This document shows positions 52,901-61,314 of a stretch of DNA of 64,000 bases, piece after piece (the stretch's first letter is position 1; each line of letters opens with the position of its first letter). Origin of the DNA: Pseudomonas sp. BGr12 (GTDB taxonomy: Bacteria; Pseudomonadota; Gammaproteobacteria; Pseudomonadales; Pseudomonadaceae). The notes under the pieces were generated by a model, which was given only the letters and a program-made list of their open reading frames with translations, made no database searches and had not been told where the DNA came from. Made by a program: the position numbers and the translations under genes. Location of the stretch: assembly GCF_030272895.1 (NCBI RefSeq), contig NZ_JALRNF010000010.1:76465-140464 (forward strand), in the 5' to 3' direction.

Positions 52901-53435
52901 CGCGCCGGCGTTCCTTGTACTTGGAGATGCCGGCCGCTTCTTCGATGAAGTTGCGCAGATCCTCGGGCTTGGCCTCGATCAGCTTGGAGATCATCCCCTG
53001 CTCGATGATCGAGTAGCTGCGCGGGCCCAGGCCGGTTCCGAGAAAAATGTCGGTGATGTCACGACGACGGCACTTGGTGCCATTGAGGTAATAGGTGTTC
53101 TGCCCGTCGCGGGTCACTTTGCGACGAATGGAGATTTCCGCATAGGCGGCGTACTCGCCGACCAGGGTGCTATCGGAATTGTCGAATACCAGTTCGATGC
53201 TGGCCTGGCTCACCGGCTTGCGGCTGGTGGAGCCGTTGAAGATGACGTCGGTCATCGACTCGCCACGCAGGTTCTTGGCCGAGCTTTCGCCCATCACCCA
53301 GCGCACCGCATCGATGATGTTGGACTTGCCGCAACCATTGGGGCCGACGACGGCGGCCATGTTGCTGGGGAAGTTGACCGTGGTCGGGTCGACGAACGAC
53401 TTGAACCCGGCCAGGCGAATGCACTTGAGGCGCAT
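49947..53435 (-). CDS. smc: Chromosome partition protein Smc
   Basis: 1162-residue condensin ATPase. Walker A GPNGCGKSNIID is near residue 32, two long coiled coils flank a hinge (about 500-660), and the C-terminal ABC signature LLSGGEKALTALAL and Walker B PFCMLDEVDAPLDDANV are present. It shapes and segregates the chromosome. The ATG at 53435 is only 2 bases after the stop of the GntR gene, so the two are probably co-transcribed. Confidence 0.97.
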   Translation of the reverse strand: MRLKCIRLAGFKSFVDPTTVNFPSNMAAVVGPNGCGKSNIIDAVRWVMGESSAKNLRGESMTDVIFNGSTSRKPVSQASIELVFDNSDSTLVGEYAAYAEISIRRKVTRDGQNTYYLNGTKCRRRDITDIFLGTGLGPRSYSIIEQGMISKLIEAKPEDLRNFIEEAAGISKYKERRRETENRIRRTHENLERLTDLREELERQLERLHRQAQAAEKYKEYKAEERQLKAQLSALRWQALDQQVGQREAVIGDQEVAFEALMAEQRNADANIERLRDGHHELSERFNLVQGRFYSVAGDIARVEQSIQHGQQRLRQLQDDFKEAERARQETESHLGHDRTMLATLGEELAMLEPEQEVTLAAAEESAATLEDAEATMHGWQEQWDSFNTRSAEPRRQAEVQQARIQQLEQALERLAERQRKLGEERDQLSADPEDAAIVELAEHVATSELRLEELQLQELQVVEQLESLREQLQQAVQAQQQAQGELQRLGGRLASLEALQQAALEPGTGTAQWLREQGLEQRPRLAEGLRVEPGWELAVETVLGADLQAVLVDDFAGLDLGAFTQGDLRLLDASADGARIAGSLLDKVEGRIDLAPWLGQVRPVENLEQALALRSQLGDGQSLVSRDGYWVGRHFLRVNRAGEAQGGVLARGQEIERLDLERQEQEAALELLESRLQEQREQQQALEEQREQLRRRTQDEARQQSELNARLSAGKARAEQLSLRRQRLEEELAELQEQRMLETENLGESRLQLQEALDLMAQDTEQRELLLARRDSLRERLDRVRQEARQHKDHGHQLAVRLGSLRAQHDSTRQALERLQQQAERLTEKREQLTLNLEEGEAPLEELRLKLEELLEKRMSVDDEMRQARLHMDEADRELRDVEKRRTQAEQQAQLLRGQLEQHRLEWQGLSVRRKTLQEQLQADGYDLQGVLGTLTEVACEQETEQELERLDGRIQRLGAINLAAIDEYQQQSERKRYLDAQDADLVEALDTLENVIRKIDKETRNRFKDTFDQINAGLQALFPKVFGGGSAYLELTGEDLLDTGVTIMARPPGKKNSTIHLLSGGEKALTALALVFAIFKLNPAPFCMLDEVDAPLDDANVGRYARLVKEMSQTVQFIYITHNKIAMEMAEQLMGVTMHEPGCSRLVAVDVEEAMAMVDA

Positions 53436-53437
53436 GC

Positions 53438-54097
53438 TCAGGCAGTCGCCAGGGCCGCCAGCACCAGCTCGCAGCTGCGCTGGCAATACTCGACCAGCAC
53501 CGTGCGGATACGCGCCTGGTCACGGGCTACCACGGCGTCGAGCAGGTTGGCGAACAACGCCAGGAAGTCGCTCATCTCGGCCTTGCGCTGGTCCAGCGCC
53601 AGGTAATAGGCGCGACTCATGGCCGGCTGCAGGTTTTCCACGGTTTCCTGCAGGTAGGGGTTGTCGGCGAACGGATAGGCCGCGCGCATCACGGCAAAGC
53701 TCTCTTCGACGAAGGACTTGATGTCTTCGCGCTCGCAGGCGGAGGTCAAACGCTGCTGGATGGTGAGAAACGGCAGCAGGTCGCCCTGCAGGCGCCAGCC
53801 CAGGGCCACGGCGTTGCCCAGCAGGATGTAGAACTCGGCCATCAGGGTGCACAGGCTGCGCACGCCATGGGCGTCGAGTTCGGTCACATGGGCGCCACGA
53901 CGCGGCAGGATGGTCACCAGATGGCGACGTTCGAGGATCAGCAGGGCCTCTCGCACCGAACCGCGACTGACATTCAATGCCTGGGTGACCTTCTGCTCCT
54001 GGATCCGCTCGGCGGGCTTGAGCTCGCCGCGAATGATCCGCTCGGCCAGGTAATGGGCAATTTGCTCGGAGAGACTGTCCGGCGCCTTGAACGTCAT
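53438..54097 (-). CDS. GntR-family regulator (FadR/FCD type) upstream of smc
   Basis: 219-residue repressor-type regulator. An N-terminal winged helix (LAERIIRGELKPAERIQEQKVTQALNVSRGSVREAL) is followed by an FCD ligand-binding helical domain (about 80-215). It is divergent from xdhABC, so control of xanthine use is likely (inference). The intergenic region holds TTGTACACAG (minus strand, 54121-54130) and an inverted repeat at 54275-54303. It ends 2 bases before smc. Confidence 0.85.
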   Translation of the reverse strand: MTFKAPDSLSEQIAHYLAERIIRGELKPAERIQEQKVTQALNVSRGSVREALLILERRHLVTILPRRGAHVTELDAHGVRSLCTLMAEFYILLGNAVALGWRLQGDLLPFLTIQQRLTSACEREDIKSFVEESFAVMRAAYPFADNPYLQETVENLQPAMSRAYYLALDQRKAEMSDFLALFANLLDAVVARDQARIRTVLVEYCQRSCELVLAALATA

Positions 54098-54121
54098 GGT
54101 TTTCCTTCAAAATCATTGAGC

Positions 54122-54130
54122 TGTGTACAA
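54122..54130 (-). promoter_or_regulatory. TTGTACACA motif upstream of GntR gene
   Basis: Minus-strand TTGTACACA, 25 bases before the GntR start. The same nine bases occur upstream of the second GntR gene at 61422-61430, with a perfect palindromic version at 61519-61530. GntR/FCD operators often have a TTGTATACAA-like core. Confidence 0.4.
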
Positions 54131-54274
54131 GGGGCGGATTGTAGCGCACTTGCCCCTGCGTCGCGCAGGGGCAAGAGGGCAGAAGTTGGCACTGTGGATG
54201 CAAAAGATTCGGGGGGCGCGGGGCCGAACTATGCTCTATAGAGAAGCACCTGCAGCAGGGGGATCGGCCATGGA

Positions 54275-54303
54275 AAATTTCCTGACCCTAAAGTCAGAAA
54301 TTT
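54275..54303. promoter_or_regulatory. Candidate operator of xdhABC
   Basis: Inverted repeat AAATTTCCTGAC / GTCAGAAATTT with a six-base centre, just upstream of a plausible promoter (TTGACC at 54305, TACAGT at 54328). Its core CCTGACCCTAAAGTCA recurs (13 of 16 bases) upstream of the purine permease at 61554-61569. Confidence 0.55.
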
Positions 54304-54370
54304 GTTGACCTGAAAATCAAGTCTGCTTACAGTCCGCTCAACAACAATAAACCGCGTGTGAGGCCTTCCC

Positions 54371-55825
54371 GTGATCCAGTTTCTACTCAACCAGGAGCTG
54401 CGCAGTGAGCATGCCCTGGATCCCAACCTGACCGTGCTCGAGTACCTGCGCGAACACCTGGGCAAGACCGGTACCAAGGAAGGCTGCGCCAGCGGCGATT
54501 GTGGCGCCTGTACTGTGGTGGTCGGCGAACTGGAGCAGGATGACAGCGGTCGCGAACACATCCGCTACCGCAGCCTGAACTCCTGCCTGACCTTCGTCTC
54601 GTCGCTGCACGGCAAGCAACTGATCAGCGTCGAAGGGCTCAAGCACCAGGGCAAGCTGCACAGCGTGCAACAGGCCATGGCCGACTGCCATGGTTCGCAG
54701 TGTGGTTTCTGCACGCCGGGCTTCGTCATGTCGCTGTTCGCCCTGCAAAAGAACATCGACGCGCCTGACCTGCACAAGACCCAGGAGGCCCTGGCCGGCA
54801 ACCTCTGCCGCTGCACCGGCTACCGGCCGATCCTCGACGCCGCCGAACAGGCGTGTTGCCAGGCCCGCCCCGACCAGTTCGACAGTGCCGAGACCCAGAC
54901 CATCGCCCGCCTCAAAGCCATCGCCCCGAGCGAAACCGGCGAGCTCAACAGCGGCGACAAGCGCTGCCTGGTGCCGCTGACCGTGGCCGACCTGGCCGAC
55001 CTCTACGGCTCGCACCCCGAAGCACGCCTGCTGGCCGGCGGCACCGACCTGGCGCTGGAAGTCACCCAGTTCCACAAGACCCTGCCAGTGATGATCTATG
55101 TCGGCAACGTCGCCGAACTCAAGCGCATCGACAGCCAGGACGACTACCTGGAAATCGGCGCCGCCACCCCGCTGACCGATTGCTACGACGCCCTGAGCCA
55201 CGAGTACCCGGACTTCGGCGAACTGCTGCACCGCTTCGCCTCCCTGCAGATCCGCAACCAGGGCACCCTGGGCGGCAACATCGGCAACGCCTCGCCGATC
55301 GGCGACTCCCCGCCCCTGCTGATTGCCCTGGATGCGCAGATTGTCCTGCGCAAGGGCCAGAGCACCCGCACCCTGGCACTGGAAGACTATTTCATCGACT
55401 ACCGCATTACCGCGCGCCAGGAGAGCGAGTTCATCGAGAAGATCATCGTGCCCAAGGCCCGCGCTGGCTGGGCGTTCCGCGCCTACAAAGTGTCCAAGCG
55501 ACTGGATGACGATATTTCCGCGGTGTGCGCCGCGTTCAACCTGCAGATCGAGAACGGTGTGGTGCAAGCCGCACGCATCGCCTTCGGCGGCATGGCGGCG
55601 ATTCCGAAGCGGGCCCGCGCCTGCGAGGCGGCGCTGGTCGGCAAGCCCTGGAACCAGGCCAGCCTCGAGCGCGCCTGCCAGGCCCTGGGCGAAGACTTCA
55701 CCCCGCTCTCGGACTTCCGCGCCAGCAAGGAGTACCGCCTGCTCGGCGCCCAGAACCTGCTGCGCAAATACTTTATCGAACTGCAAACGCCGCACATCGA
55801 GACCCGGGTGACCGCATATGTCTAA
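54371..55825 (+). CDS. xdhA: Xanthine dehydrogenase small subunit XdhA
   Basis: 484 residues. An N-terminal 2Fe-2S ferredoxin domain (GCASGDCGACTVVV), a second 2Fe-2S domain (CGFCTPGFVMS...GNLCRCTGYRPI) and a FAD-binding domain (ARLLAGGTDLALEVT, QGTLGGNIGNASPIGD) are in order. With XdhB it oxidises hypoxanthine and xanthine to urate, passing electrons to NAD+. GTG start at 54371 in this reading (gtgatccag). It overlaps xdhB by 8 bases. Confidence 0.95.
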   Translation: MIQFLLNQELRSEHALDPNLTVLEYLREHLGKTGTKEGCASGDCGACTVVVGELEQDDSGREHIRYRSLNSCLTFVSSLHGKQLISVEGLKHQGKLHSVQQAMADCHGSQCGFCTPGFVMSLFALQKNIDAPDLHKTQEALAGNLCRCTGYRPILDAAEQACCQARPDQFDSAETQTIARLKAIAPSETGELNSGDKRCLVPLTVADLADLYGSHPEARLLAGGTDLALEVTQFHKTLPVMIYVGNVAELKRIDSQDDYLEIGAATPLTDCYDALSHEYPDFGELLHRFASLQIRNQGTLGGNIGNASPIGDSPPLLIALDAQIVLRKGQSTRTLALEDYFIDYRITARQESEFIEKIIVPKARAGWAFRAYKVSKRLDDDISAVCAAFNLQIENGVVQAARIAFGGMAAIPKRARACEAALVGKPWNQASLERACQALGEDFTPLSDFRASKEYRLLGAQNLLRKYFIELQTPHIETRVTAYV

Positions 55826-58214
55826 CCATCACGTCGCCAAGACCCAGGCCGAAATGGCCGAACTGTTCCGCCAGGACCTGACCACCGGTGTCGGCCGCAG
55901 CCTCAAGCACGACAGCGCCGACAAGCAGGTGGCCGGCGAGGCGGTGTACATCGACGACCGCCTGGAATACCCGAACCAGTTGCACGTCTATGCACGGATG
56001 TCGGACCGCGCCCATGCGCGCATCCTGAAGATCGACACCAGCCCGTGCTACGCCATCGAAGGTGTGCGCCTCGTCATCACCCATGAAGACATTCCGGGCC
56101 TCAAGGACATCGGCGCGGTCATGCCCGGCGATCCGCTGCTGGCCATCGACGTGGTCGAGTTCGTCGGCCAGCCAGTGCTCGCCGTCGCTGCCTGCGACCT
56201 GGATACCGCACGTCGGGCCGCCCAGGCCGCGATCATCGAGTACGAAGACCTGGAGCCGGTACTGGACGTGGTCGAGGCCCTGCGCAAAAAACACTTTGTG
56301 CTCGACACCCACACCCACAAGCGCGGCGACTCGGCCTCGGCGCTGGCCAGCGCACCGCACCGCCTGCAGGGCACCCTGCACATCGGTGGCCAGGAACACT
56401 TCTACCTGGAAACCCAGATTTCCTCGGTGATGCCCACCGAAGACGGCGGGATGATCGTCTATTGCTCCACCCAGAACCCGACCGAAGTGCAGAAACTGGT
56501 CGCCGAAGTGCTCGACGTACCGATGCACAAGATCGTCGTCGACATGCGCCGCATGGGTGGCGGCTTCGGCGGCAAGGAAACCCAGGCGGCCAGCCCGGCT
56601 TGCCTGTGCGCGGTGATTGCGCGCCTGACCGGCCAGCCGACCAAGATGCGCCTGCCGCGCGTCGAAGACATGCTGATGACCGGCAAGCGCCACCCGTTCT
56701 ACGTCGAATATGACGTCGGCTTCGACGACAGCGGCCGCCTGCACGGCATCAACCTGGACCTGGCCGGCAACTGCGGCTACTCGCCGGACCTGTCCGCGTC
56801 CATCGTCGACCGGGCGATGTTCCACTCCGACAACGCCTATTACCTGGGCGATGCCACGGTCAATGGCTACCGCTGCAAGACCAACACCGCCTCCAACACC
56901 GCCTACCGCGGCTTCGGCGGCCCACAGGGGATGGTCGCCATCGAGGAGGTGATGGACAACATCGCCCGCTACCTGGTGCTCGACCCGCTGGACGTGCGCA
57001 AGGCCAACTACTACGGCAAGACCGAGCGCAACGTCACCCACTACTACCAGACCGTCGAGCACAACATGCTCGAGGAAATGACCGCCGAGCTTGAAGCCAG
57101 CGCCGACTACAAACAGCGCCGCGAATCGATCCGCCGCTTCAACGCCAACAGCCCGATCCTGAAGAAGGGCCTGGCGCTGACGCCGGTCAAGTTCGGTATT
57201 TCGTTCACCGCCACCTTCCTCAACCAGGCCGGCGCGCTGGTGCACATCTACACCGACGGCAGTATCCACCTGAACCACGGCGGCACCGAAATGGGCCAGG
57301 GCCTGAACACCAAGGTGGCGCAAGTGGTGGCCGAAGTGTTCCAGGTCGATTTCAGCCGTATCCAGATCACCGCAACCAACACCGACAAGGTGCCCAACAC
57401 CTCGCCGACCGCAGCCTCCAGCGGCGCCGACCTGAACGGCAAGGCAGCACAGAACGCAGCGCAGATCATCAAGCAGCGGCTGGTCGAGTTCGCCGCACGG
57501 CACTACAAGGTGACCGAGGAAGACGTCGAGTTCCGCAACGGCCATGTGCGCGTGCGTGACGAGATCCTGTCCTTCGAGGCCTTGATCCAGCTGGCGTATT
57601 TCAACCAGGTGTCGCTGTCGAGCACCGGTTTCTACCGTACGCCGAAGATCTTCTACGACCGCAGCCAGGCGCGTGGCCGGCCGTTCTACTACTACGCCTT
57701 CGGCGCCGCCTGTGCCGAGGTGATCGTCGACACCCTGACCGGCGAGTACAAGATGCTGCGCACCGACATCCTGCATGACGTCGGCGCCTCGTTGAACCCG
57801 GCCATCGACATCGGCCAGGTCGAAGGCGGCTACATCCAGGGCATGGGCTGGCTGACCACCGAAGAGCTGGTATGGAACGCCAAGGGCAAGCTGATGACCA
57901 ACGGCCCGGCCAGCTACAAGATCCCGGCGGTGGCCGACATGCCGGTGGATTTGCGGGTGAAGCTGGTGGAAAACCGCAAGAACCCGGAAGACACGGTGTT
58001 CCATTCCAAGGCCGTGGGCGAGCCGCCGTTCATGCTCGGCATCGCTCCCTGGTGCGCGATCAAGGACGCAGTGGCCAGCCTTGCCGACTACAGCGTGCAG
58101 CCGAAGATCGACGCGCCGGCGACACCTGAGCGGGTGCTCTGGGGTTGCGAACAGATGCGCAAGGTGATGGCGGCGCGCCAACCGGCTGCCGAGGTCGAGA
58201 CAGTGGCACCTTAG
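55818..58214 (+). CDS. xdhB: Xanthine dehydrogenase large subunit XdhB (Mo-cofactor)
   Basis: 798-residue molybdopterin-binding catalytic subunit. Segments of the Mo site are visible: GGQEHFYLETQ, RMGGGFGGKETQ, AYRGFGGPQG, HGGTEMGQGLNTK and the catalytic glutamate region KAVGEPPFMLG. It works as a heterodimer with XdhA and needs XdhC for sulfurated cofactor insertion. Followed by a REP pair, then xdhC. Confidence 0.96.
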   Translation: MSNHHVAKTQAEMAELFRQDLTTGVGRSLKHDSADKQVAGEAVYIDDRLEYPNQLHVYARMSDRAHARILKIDTSPCYAIEGVRLVITHEDIPGLKDIGAVMPGDPLLAIDVVEFVGQPVLAVAACDLDTARRAAQAAIIEYEDLEPVLDVVEALRKKHFVLDTHTHKRGDSASALASAPHRLQGTLHIGGQEHFYLETQISSVMPTEDGGMIVYCSTQNPTEVQKLVAEVLDVPMHKIVVDMRRMGGGFGGKETQAASPACLCAVIARLTGQPTKMRLPRVEDMLMTGKRHPFYVEYDVGFDDSGRLHGINLDLAGNCGYSPDLSASIVDRAMFHSDNAYYLGDATVNGYRCKTNTASNTAYRGFGGPQGMVAIEEVMDNIARYLVLDPLDVRKANYYGKTERNVTHYYQTVEHNMLEEMTAELEASADYKQRRESIRRFNANSPILKKGLALTPVKFGISFTATFLNQAGALVHIYTDGSIHLNHGGTEMGQGLNTKVAQVVAEVFQVDFSRIQITATNTDKVPNTSPTAASSGADLNGKAAQNAAQIIKQRLVEFAARHYKVTEEDVEFRNGHVRVRDEILSFEALIQLAYFNQVSLSSTGFYRTPKIFYDRSQARGRPFYYYAFGAACAEVIVDTLTGEYKMLRTDILHDVGASLNPAIDIGQVEGGYIQGMGWLTTEELVWNAKGKLMTNGPASYKIPAVADMPVDLRVKLVENRKNPEDTVFHSKAVGEPPFMLGIAPWCAIKDAVASLADYSVQPKIDAPATPERVLWGCEQMRKVMAARQPAAEVETVAP

Positions 58215-58218
58215 CGCC

Positions 58219-58274
58219 CATCGCGGGACAAGCCCGCTCCTACAGACCGTGGGAGCGGGCTTGCCCCGCGATGA
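58219..58274. repeat. REP inverted pair 5
   Basis: Inverted REP units between xdhB and xdhC on the same strand. One unit has a base change (GCGGGACAAGC). Confidence 0.88.
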
Positions 58275-58306
58275 GGCCGAAACAGGCACCCCATAGGTAA
58301 CTGAAT

Positions 58307-59152
58307 ATGCACACCTGGATCAACGCCCTCGCCGACCTGCAGTCCCGTGGCGAACCCTGCGTACTGGTGACCATCATCGAAGAGCGCGGTTCGACACCGC
58401 GCAACGCCGGCTCGAAAATGGTAGTCAGCGCCGAACAGCTGTTCGACACCATCGGCGGCGGCCACCTGGAATACAAGGCCATGAAGATCGCCCGGCAGAT
58501 GCTCGCCGAGCGCCGCGAATCCCCGCACCTGGAGCGCTTCAGCCTCGGCGCAAGCCTCGGCCAGTGCTGCGGCGGTGCCACGGTGCTGCTGTTCGAGCCC
58601 ATGGGCCAGGTGCAGGCGCAGATCGCCGTGTTCGGCGCAGGCCATGTCGGCCGCGCTCTGGTACCCTTGCTCGCCGCGCTGCCCTGCCGGGTGCGCTGGA
58701 TCGATTCGCGCGAGCAGGAATTCCCCGAGAGCATTCCCGCCGGGGTCAGCAAGATTGTCAGCGAAGAACCGGTCGATGAAGTCGACGACCTGCCGGTGGG
58801 CAGCTACTGCATCGTCATGACCCACAATCATCAGCTGGACCTGGAACTGACCGCCGCCATCCTCAAACGCAATGACTTCACCTGGTTCGGCCTGATCGGC
58901 TCGAAGACCAAACGGGTCAAGTTCGAGCACCGCCTGCGCGAGCGCGGCTTTGCCGAAGAGCGCCTGCAACGCATGCGCTGCCCGATGGGCCTGGCCGAAG
59001 TCAAAGGCAAGCTGCCGATCGAGATCGCCGTGTCCATCGCCGCGGAAATCATTGCCACCTACAACGCCAGCTTCGGCCAGCACGACACCGCTGCCAACGC
59101 CGGCCCGATTGCCCAACTGCTGCCGCCCTCACGGCGCAGCCAAGCCCAATGA
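58307..59152 (+). CDS. xdhC: Molybdenum cofactor chaperone XdhC
   Basis: 281-residue accessory protein that binds and hands sulfurated Mo-cofactor to XdhB. N-terminal CoxI-type segment VTIIEERGSTPRNAGSKM and IGGGHLEYKAM; C-terminal Rossmann-type part IAVFGAGHVGRALV and FTWFGLIGSKTK. It follows xdhB after a REP pair and precedes guaD by 10 bases. Confidence 0.94.
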   Translation: MHTWINALADLQSRGEPCVLVTIIEERGSTPRNAGSKMVVSAEQLFDTIGGGHLEYKAMKIARQMLAERRESPHLERFSLGASLGQCCGGATVLLFEPMGQVQAQIAVFGAGHVGRALVPLLAALPCRVRWIDSREQEFPESIPAGVSKIVSEEPVDEVDDLPVGSYCIVMTHNHQLDLELTAAILKRNDFTWFGLIGSKTKRVKFEHRLRERGFAEERLQRMRCPMGLAEVKGKLPIEIAVSIAAEIIATYNASFGQHDTAANAGPIAQLLPPSRRSQAQ

Positions 59153-59162
59153 CGAGAGCCTT

Positions 59163-60467
59163 ATGAGCGCAACCCGCAAAGCCTACCGTGCCGCCATCCT
59201 GCACAGCATCGCCGACCCTGCCGAGGTAGGCGTCGAAGCCTCCTATCAGTATTTCGAAGATGGCCTGCTGGTGGTCGACAACGGCAAGATCAGCGCCCTG
59301 GGCCATGCCAGCGAGCTACTGCCGACCCTGGCCGCCGACATCGAGGTCGAGCATCACCAGGATGCCTTGATCACCCCGGGCTTCATCGACACCCATATCC
59401 ATTTCCCGCAGACCGGCATGATCGGCTCCTACGGCGAACAGCTGCTGGACTGGCTCAACACCTACACCTTCCCTTGCGAGAAGCAGTTCGCCGACAAGGC
59501 CCACGCCGACAAGGTGGCGAAGATCTTCATCGAGGAACTGCTGCGCAACGGCACCACCACCGCCCTGGTGTTCGGCAGCGTGCACCCCGAGTCGGTCGAT
59601 GCCTTCTTCGAAGAGGCCCAGCGCCTGGACCTGCGGATGATCGCCGGCAAGGTGATGATGGACCGCAATGCCCCGGACTATCTGACCGACACCGCTGAAT
59701 CCGGTTACCTGGAAAGCAAGGCGCTGATCGAGCGCTGGCATGGCAAGGGGCGCCTGCACTACGCCGTGACCCCGCGCTTCGCGCCCACCAGCACCCCGGA
59801 GCAACTGACCCTGGCCGGGCAACTGCTGGGCGAGTTCCCTGACCTGTACATGCACACCCACCTGAGCGAAAACCTCAAGGAGATCGACTGGGTCAAGGAA
59901 CTGTTCCCCGAGCGCAAGGGCTACCTCGACGTCTACGACCACTTCCAGCTGCTCGGCGAGCGCTCGGTGTTCGCCCATGGCGTGCACCTGTGCGACGAGG
60001 AATGCCAGCGCCTGGCCGAAACCGGCTCGGCCGTGGCCTTCTGCCCGACCTCCAACCTGTTCCTGGGCAGCGGCCTGTTCAACCTGCCGCAAGCCGAAAA
60101 ATTCAAGGTCAAGGTCGGCCTGGGTACCGACGTGGGGGCCGGCACCAGTTTCTCGCTGCTCAATACGCTGAATGAAGCCTACAAGGTCATGCAACTGCAG
60201 GGCGCGCGCCTGAGCCCGTTCAAGTCGCTGTACCTGGCCACCCTGGGCGGCGCCCGGGCGCTGAGCCTGGACGACCGCATCGGCAGCCTGCAAGCGGGCA
60301 ACGATGCTGACTTCGTGGTCCTCGACTACAAGGCCACCGCCTTGATGGACTACCGCATCCAGCAATCGAACAGCATCGACGAGACGCTGTTCGTGCTGAT
60401 GACCCTGGGTGACGACCGCACCGTCAAACGGACCTTCGCCGCCGGCCGCTGCGTGCACCAGCGCTAA
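59163..60467 (+). CDS. guaD: Guanine deaminase
   Basis: 434-residue amidohydrolase converting guanine to xanthine, the substrate of XdhAB. Metal ligands are in PGFIDTHIHFPQ and MHTHLSEN; the substrate/zinc Asp is in LGTDVGAGTSFSLL. Start chosen at ATG 59163 (MSATRKAYR), 10 bases after xdhC; the open frame upstream overlaps xdhC out of frame. It completes a guanine to urate route with xdhABC. Confidence 0.95.
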   Translation: MSATRKAYRAAILHSIADPAEVGVEASYQYFEDGLLVVDNGKISALGHASELLPTLAADIEVEHHQDALITPGFIDTHIHFPQTGMIGSYGEQLLDWLNTYTFPCEKQFADKAHADKVAKIFIEELLRNGTTTALVFGSVHPESVDAFFEEAQRLDLRMIAGKVMMDRNAPDYLTDTAESGYLESKALIERWHGKGRLHYAVTPRFAPTSTPEQLTLAGQLLGEFPDLYMHTHLSENLKEIDWVKELFPERKGYLDVYDHFQLLGERSVFAHGVHLCDEECQRLAETGSAVAFCPTSNLFLGSGLFNLPQAEKFKVKVGLGTDVGAGTSFSLLNTLNEAYKVMQLQGARLSPFKSLYLATLGGARALSLDDRIGSLQAGNDADFVVLDYKATALMDYRIQQSNSIDETLFVLMTLGDDRTVKRTFAAGRCVHQR

Positions 60468-60481
60468 TCGACGCAAAAAAA

Positions 60482-60533
60482 AATCGCGGGGCAAGCCCGC
60501 TCCTACTGTAGGAGCGGGCTTGCCCCGCGATCG
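60482..60533. repeat. REP inverted pair 6
   Basis: Tightly spaced inverted REP units between convergent guaD and the GntR gene, preceded by a nine-A run, so it could also work as a bidirectional terminator. Confidence 0.9.
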
Positions 60534-60546
60534 GTCTTTATTGGCC

Positions 60547-61314
60547 TCAACCTTTTACCGGCGCCACCCCACCACGCTTCTTGGTCTGCAACAGGTGCGA
60601 GAACACCGCATGCAGGTCATCCGAGGCGCTGTCCTCGTCGAGATTCAGCTTGCTGTCGATGTGGTCCATGTGATGCATCATCAGGCTCACCGCCCGGTCG
60701 AGGTCACGGGCCTCGATGGCGTCGATCAGCTGCATGTGCTCGTCGTAGGAGCAATGCGAGCGGTTGCCGCTTTCATACTGGGCGATGATCAGCGAGGTCT
60801 GCGACACCAGGCTGCGCTGGAAGCTGATCAAAGGTGCATTGCCGGCCGCTTCCGCAAGCTTGAGGTGGAATTCGCCGGACAGGCGGATACCGGCGCCCCG
60901 ATCACCGCGCGAGAAGCTGTCGCGCTCTTCACGCACCATCTGGCGCAATTCGTTGAGCTGCTCGACCGTGGCATGGGCGACCGCAAGCTCGGTGATGGCG
61001 CGCTCGACCATGCGCCGGGAGAAAAACACCTGGCGGGCTTCCTCGACCGTGGGGCTGGCCACCACCGCACCGCGGTTGGGCCGCAGCAGCACCACGCTTT
61101 CATGGGCCAGGCGCGACAGCGCGCGGCGAATGATGGTGCGGCTGACGCCGAAGATCTCGCCCAGCGCTTCCTCGCTCAACTTGGTACCCGGCGCCAGGCG
61201 CTGCTCAAGAATGGCCTCGAAAATGTGCGCGTAGACGATGTCGTCCTGGGTACCGCTGCGCCCGGCCTTGCCGGTACGCACTGGTTTCTTGAGAGGTTGC
61301 AGCTGTTCGTTCAT
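60547..61314 (-). CDS. GntR-family regulator (FCD type) next to purine genes
   Basis: 255 residues from ATG 61314 (MNEQLQPLKK). A winged helix (LEQRLAPGTKLSEEALGEIFGVSRTIIRRAL) is followed by an FCD effector domain (about 95-235). It lies between guaD and the divergent purine permease, so a role in purine-responsive control is likely. Upstream alternatives exist (ATG 61341, 61422). TTGTACACA lies 108 bases upstream. Confidence 0.87.
   Translation of the reverse strand: MNEQLQPLKKPVRTGKAGRSGTQDDIVYAHIFEAILEQRLAPGTKLSEEALGEIFGVSRTIIRRALSRLAHESVVLLRPNRGAVVASPTVEEARQVFFSRRMVERAITELAVAHATVEQLNELRQMVREERDSFSRGDRGAGIRLSGEFHLKLAEAAGNAPLISFQRSLVSQTSLIIAQYESGNRSHCSYDEHMQLIDAIEARDLDRAVSLMMHHMDHIDSKLNLDEDSASDDLHAVFSHLLQTKKRGGVAPVKG

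Noticed and set aside
50709-53606. Plus-strand open frame of 965 codons
   Set aside because: Antisense of the smc coiled-coil region; the Leu/Gln/Phe-rich repeats mirror the Glu/Gln/Lys coding on the other strand.
55773-58289. Minus-strand open frame of 838 codons
   Set aside because: Shadow of xdhB; the plus-strand frame carries the molybdopterin motifs.
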